DNA of 6,655 nucleotides. Source: JAKVCB01 sp963578605. Its GTDB lineage: Bacteria > Planctomycetota > Planctomycetia > Pirellulales > Lacipirellulaceae. The position numbers and the translations under genes were made by a program. Below, piece by piece: positions 5,369 through 6,655 of the stretch. Position 1 is the first letter of the stretch; each line of letters opens with the position of its first letter. The DNA lies in the NCBI GenBank assembly GCA_963578605.1, contig CAUZEA010000198.1:1-6655 (forward strand), written 5' to 3'. Under the pieces are notes generated by a model that saw nothing but the letters and a program-made list of their open reading frames with translations, made no database searches and was not told the DNA's origin.

Positions 5369-5774
5369 GAATCAACCTCTTATTGGCGTGATCCCAGCTG
5401 AATCGAGACTTTCGAGCCAATACCAGGATCGTGGCAACTGTGACGCTTTGCGACACGGTGCTCGAAAATTGCGCAAGCTGTTCGAGTTCTTGCCACCCGT
5501 CGCAGGCAGCCAATTGCTTGGTAACTCCTGGAGGCGGCATCTGTCATTGAGACAACCCTGTTTTTTTCCTCCGTCACGGGCACCGGCCCCTTGCCCTTTT
5601 GAAAGTGGAAAAAGAGACATGGAAACCGGTCGTATTTGGCCCAATCCTCAGGATGCACGAACCAGCCCGGTGGCGTAGAATAACATGTGGGACCGGCTTT
5701 TCGAAGCACCTGCGTGCCGGTCCCTGGACCGCTATTTCCTGTCTCGACTTTTGTTCCGTTGGAGCATTCAAATC
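5369..5774. other. Intergenic region upstream of the sigma factor
   Basis: I see no supported gene; the overlapping ORFs on both strands have unconvincing composition. Possible elements, all weak, are: complementary arms TATTGGC (5381-5387) and GCCAATA (5416-5422) just after the sialidase-like stop; GGGCA/TGCCC (5578-5582, 5592-5596) followed by TTTT, a poor terminator-like hairpin; a run of seven T near 5561-5567; and TAGAAT (5676-5681), a 5-of-6 match to a -10 box but with no good -35. If that -10 were real, transcription would start at or after ATG 5685, which fits translation from GTG 5775. Confidence 0.45.
5761..5764 (+). promoter_or_regulatory. Ribosome-binding site favouring GTG 5775
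   Basis: GGAG (within TTGGAG, 5759-5764) sits 10 bases before GTG 5775. The upstream ATG at 5685 has no comparable Shine-Dalgarno sequence, which decides the start of the sigma factor. Confidence 0.5.
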
Positions 5775-6380
5775 GTGGAAACCGAAGGTTCTGTCACTCA
5801 CTGGATCTGCGAGCTCAAGGATGGCGACGAAGGGGCAGCCCAGCAAGAGTTGTTCAACCGCTATTTTCAACGGTTGACTGGCCTGGCACGGTCCCGGCTG
5901 CGCAACATATCACGTCGCGCTCAAGATGAAGAAGATGTTGCCATGCAGGCTTTGGCCAGTTTCTTTGAAGGCGTGAAGGCGGGACATTTTCCCCAACTCG
6001 ACGATCGCACACACCTTTGGCCTCTTTTGGTTAAAATTACGGTCCACAAGGCACTCGACCAACGCGCTCACACGCTAGCCCAGAAACGTGGTCGCGGACA
6101 AGTTCGTGGCGACTCGGTGCGCATCATGCCCGGCCACGAAAACGACTCCAACCGAATGCTCGAGTTCGTGGGGCACCAACCAACGCCATCCCTCATTTGC
6201 GAATTGGATGAACAGTGCGGTTTAATGATGTCGCAACTGGATGATGAATTGCAAACCGTCGCGCGTCTCAAGCTTGAAGGCTACACGAACTCTGAAATTG
6301 CCGAGAAATTAGACGTGGTCGAGCGTACCGTGGAACGAAAACTAAAGCGGATTCGCAATCGTTGGTCGGAAAACCTTTGA
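5775..6380 (+). CDS. ECF-family RNA polymerase sigma factor (planctomycete type)
   Basis: The protein is 201 residues from GTG 5775 (231 if ATG 5685 is used). It directs RNA polymerase to a specific promoter set. Region 2 covers about residues 7-100: THWICELKDGDEGAAQQELF, then DEEDVAMQALASFFEGV (51-67) and the LDDRTHLWPLLVKITVHKA stretch (75-93), all typical of the sigma-70 ECF group abundant in planctomycetes. A basic linker (AQKRGRGQVRGD) follows. Region 4 is about 145-197 with a helix-turn-helix, LEGYTNSEIAEKLDVVERTV. I prefer GTG 5775 because family members usually begin a few residues before the THWI-like segment, it has GGAG 10 bases upstream, and the extra 30 residues from 5685 look unrelated. 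No anti-sigma factor is nearby; instead a kinase-type gene starts three bases after the stop, so control by phosphorylation or the partner is likely but not shown. Confidence 0.88.
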   Translation: METEGSVTHWICELKDGDEGAAQQELFNRYFQRLTGLARSRLRNISRRAQDEEDVAMQALASFFEGVKAGHFPQLDDRTHLWPLLVKITVHKALDQRAHTLAQKRGRGQVRGDSVRIMPGHENDSNRMLEFVGHQPTPSLICELDEQCGLMMSQLDDELQTVARLKLEGYTNSEIAEKLDVVERTVERKLKRIRNRWSENL

Positions 6381-6383
6381 ACC

Positions 6384-6655
6384 ATGGATAGCAGGCCTTC
6401 CACGGGTGAAAGTGCGCCAATCTCGTCATCCGACGAAGATCAAGTCGACCACGTTTGCGACGTGTTTGAACGGTGCTGGAAGGACGGTGAAACACCGGCC
6501 ATTGAAGATTACCTGAAAGATGTCGGTAACACGACCCGCCGGATGCTGTTACCCGAGTTGATCGGGTTGGAGTTGGATTATCGCCAGCGACACAACGAAT
6601 CTCCAACGGTGGAAGAATATCACCGCCGTTTCCCTCAACACCAGGCCATCGTCGA
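6384..6655 (+). CDS. N-terminus of a planctomycete Ser/Thr protein kinase (3' end outside window)
   Basis: ATG 6384 opens a frame that runs to the window edge (90 codons plus two bases), three bases after the sigma-factor TGA, so the two genes are almost certainly co-transcribed and perhaps translationally coupled. The visible part is an acidic start followed by a helical region with VFERCWKDGETPAIEDYL (27-44), RRMLLPELIGLELDYRQR (52-69) and PTVEEYHRRFPQH (74-86). This matches the N-terminal segment that precedes the kinase domain in many planctomycete Ser/Thr kinases encoded next to ECF sigma factors (pattern WxxGxxPxIEDYL, LLxELxxLELxYR, PTxEEYxxRFP). The kinase domain itself (glycine loop, catalytic HRD/DFG) lies beyond the window, so the kinase call rests on this N-terminus and context. 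The ribosome-binding site would overlap the end of the sigma gene and is weak (GGAAA). Confidence 0.75.
   Translation, partial: MDSRPSTGESAPISSSDEDQVDHVCDVFERCWKDGETPAIEDYLKDVGNTTRRMLLPELIGLELDYRQRHNESPTVEEYHRRFPQHQAIV

Noticed and set aside
5578..5600. Intrinsic terminator GGGCA...TGCCC-TTTT
   Set aside because: It has only a 5-bp stem with a 9-base loop and four T, more than 200 bases after the sialidase-like stop. It is too weak to call.
5388..5678. Plus-strand 96-residue ORF upstream of the sigma factor
   Set aside because: The composition is irregular with no family resemblance, it overlaps a minus-strand ORF, and only the last 19 codons have an ATG with a purine-rich lead. It is treated as chance.
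5380..5709. Minus-strand 109-residue ORF between the sialidase-like gene and the sigma factor
   Set aside because: It starts at a GTG inside the possible sigma-factor extension, has no recognisable domain, and overlaps plus-strand ORFs of similar length. It is not supported, though a decayed gene cannot be excluded.
5685..5774. N-terminal 30-residue extension of the sigma factor from ATG 5685
   Set aside because: There is no good ribosome-binding site, the sequence does not resemble family N-termini, and GTG 5775 with GGAG gives the usual length.
6268..6606. Minus-strand 112-residue ORF
   Set aside because: It lies antisense across the sigma factor end and the kinase N-terminus, both of which have recognisable family patterns.

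Overview
The window looks like planctomycete chromosome, probably from the Pirellulales side of the phylum. This is inferred from gene content, with no database search. The supporting signs are: a secreted protein with a dockerin-like EF-hand pair and a PEP-CTERM tail; a planctomycete-type ECF sigma factor followed immediately by a protein whose N-terminus matches planctomycete Ser/Thr kinases; an Asp-box sialidase-like protein; and a dispersed-repeat sequence (core CTAGCCCGACGCGC) of a kind I associate with Rhodopirellula-like genomes.

Layout. Bases 1-111 hold the last 36 codons of an unrecognised plus-strand gene. Bases 112-621 appear non-coding and contain a 30/32-matching inverted repeat pair plus two short perfect hairpins. 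Bases 622-3797 (minus strand) hold one large surface-protein gene read in two frames. Its parts in order are a basic N-terminus with a signal/anchor segment, seven tandem FG-GAP (integrin-alpha-like) repeats, a long glycine/asparagine-rich autotransporter-like beta region, a dockerin-like calcium-binding pair and a PEP-CTERM sorting tail. A net -1 frame change inside the fifth repeat (about 2545-2571) splits it into a 435-residue N-terminal ORF and a C-terminal ORF. This is either a recent inactivating mutation or a sequence error. One added base gives about 1,058 residues.

Bases 3798-4111 are a divergent intergenic region with a plausible minus-strand promoter and a degenerate 19-bp tandem repeat just ahead of the next gene. 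Bases 4112-5368 (plus) encode a 418-residue sialidase/BNR-repeat protein with five Asp boxes and no visible signal peptide. Bases 5369-5774 look non-coding. Bases 5775-6380 (plus) encode the ECF sigma factor; GTG 5775 is preferred over ATG 5685. Three bases later, at 6384, begins the kinase-type protein, cut by the window edge before its catalytic domain.

How the genes relate. The sigma factor and kinase are almost certainly co-transcribed and probably form a signalling pair. The sialidase-like gene is separated from them by about 400 bp and has its own ribosome-binding site. The secreted FG-GAP/PEP-CTERM protein is transcribed divergently from the sialidase-like gene. A shared glycan or extracellular-matrix role is possible but rests only on adjacency. 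I did not find a convincing new multi-gene system. The items most worth checking are the frameshifted propeller, the paired inverted repeat and the tandem repeat upstream of the sialidase-like gene.
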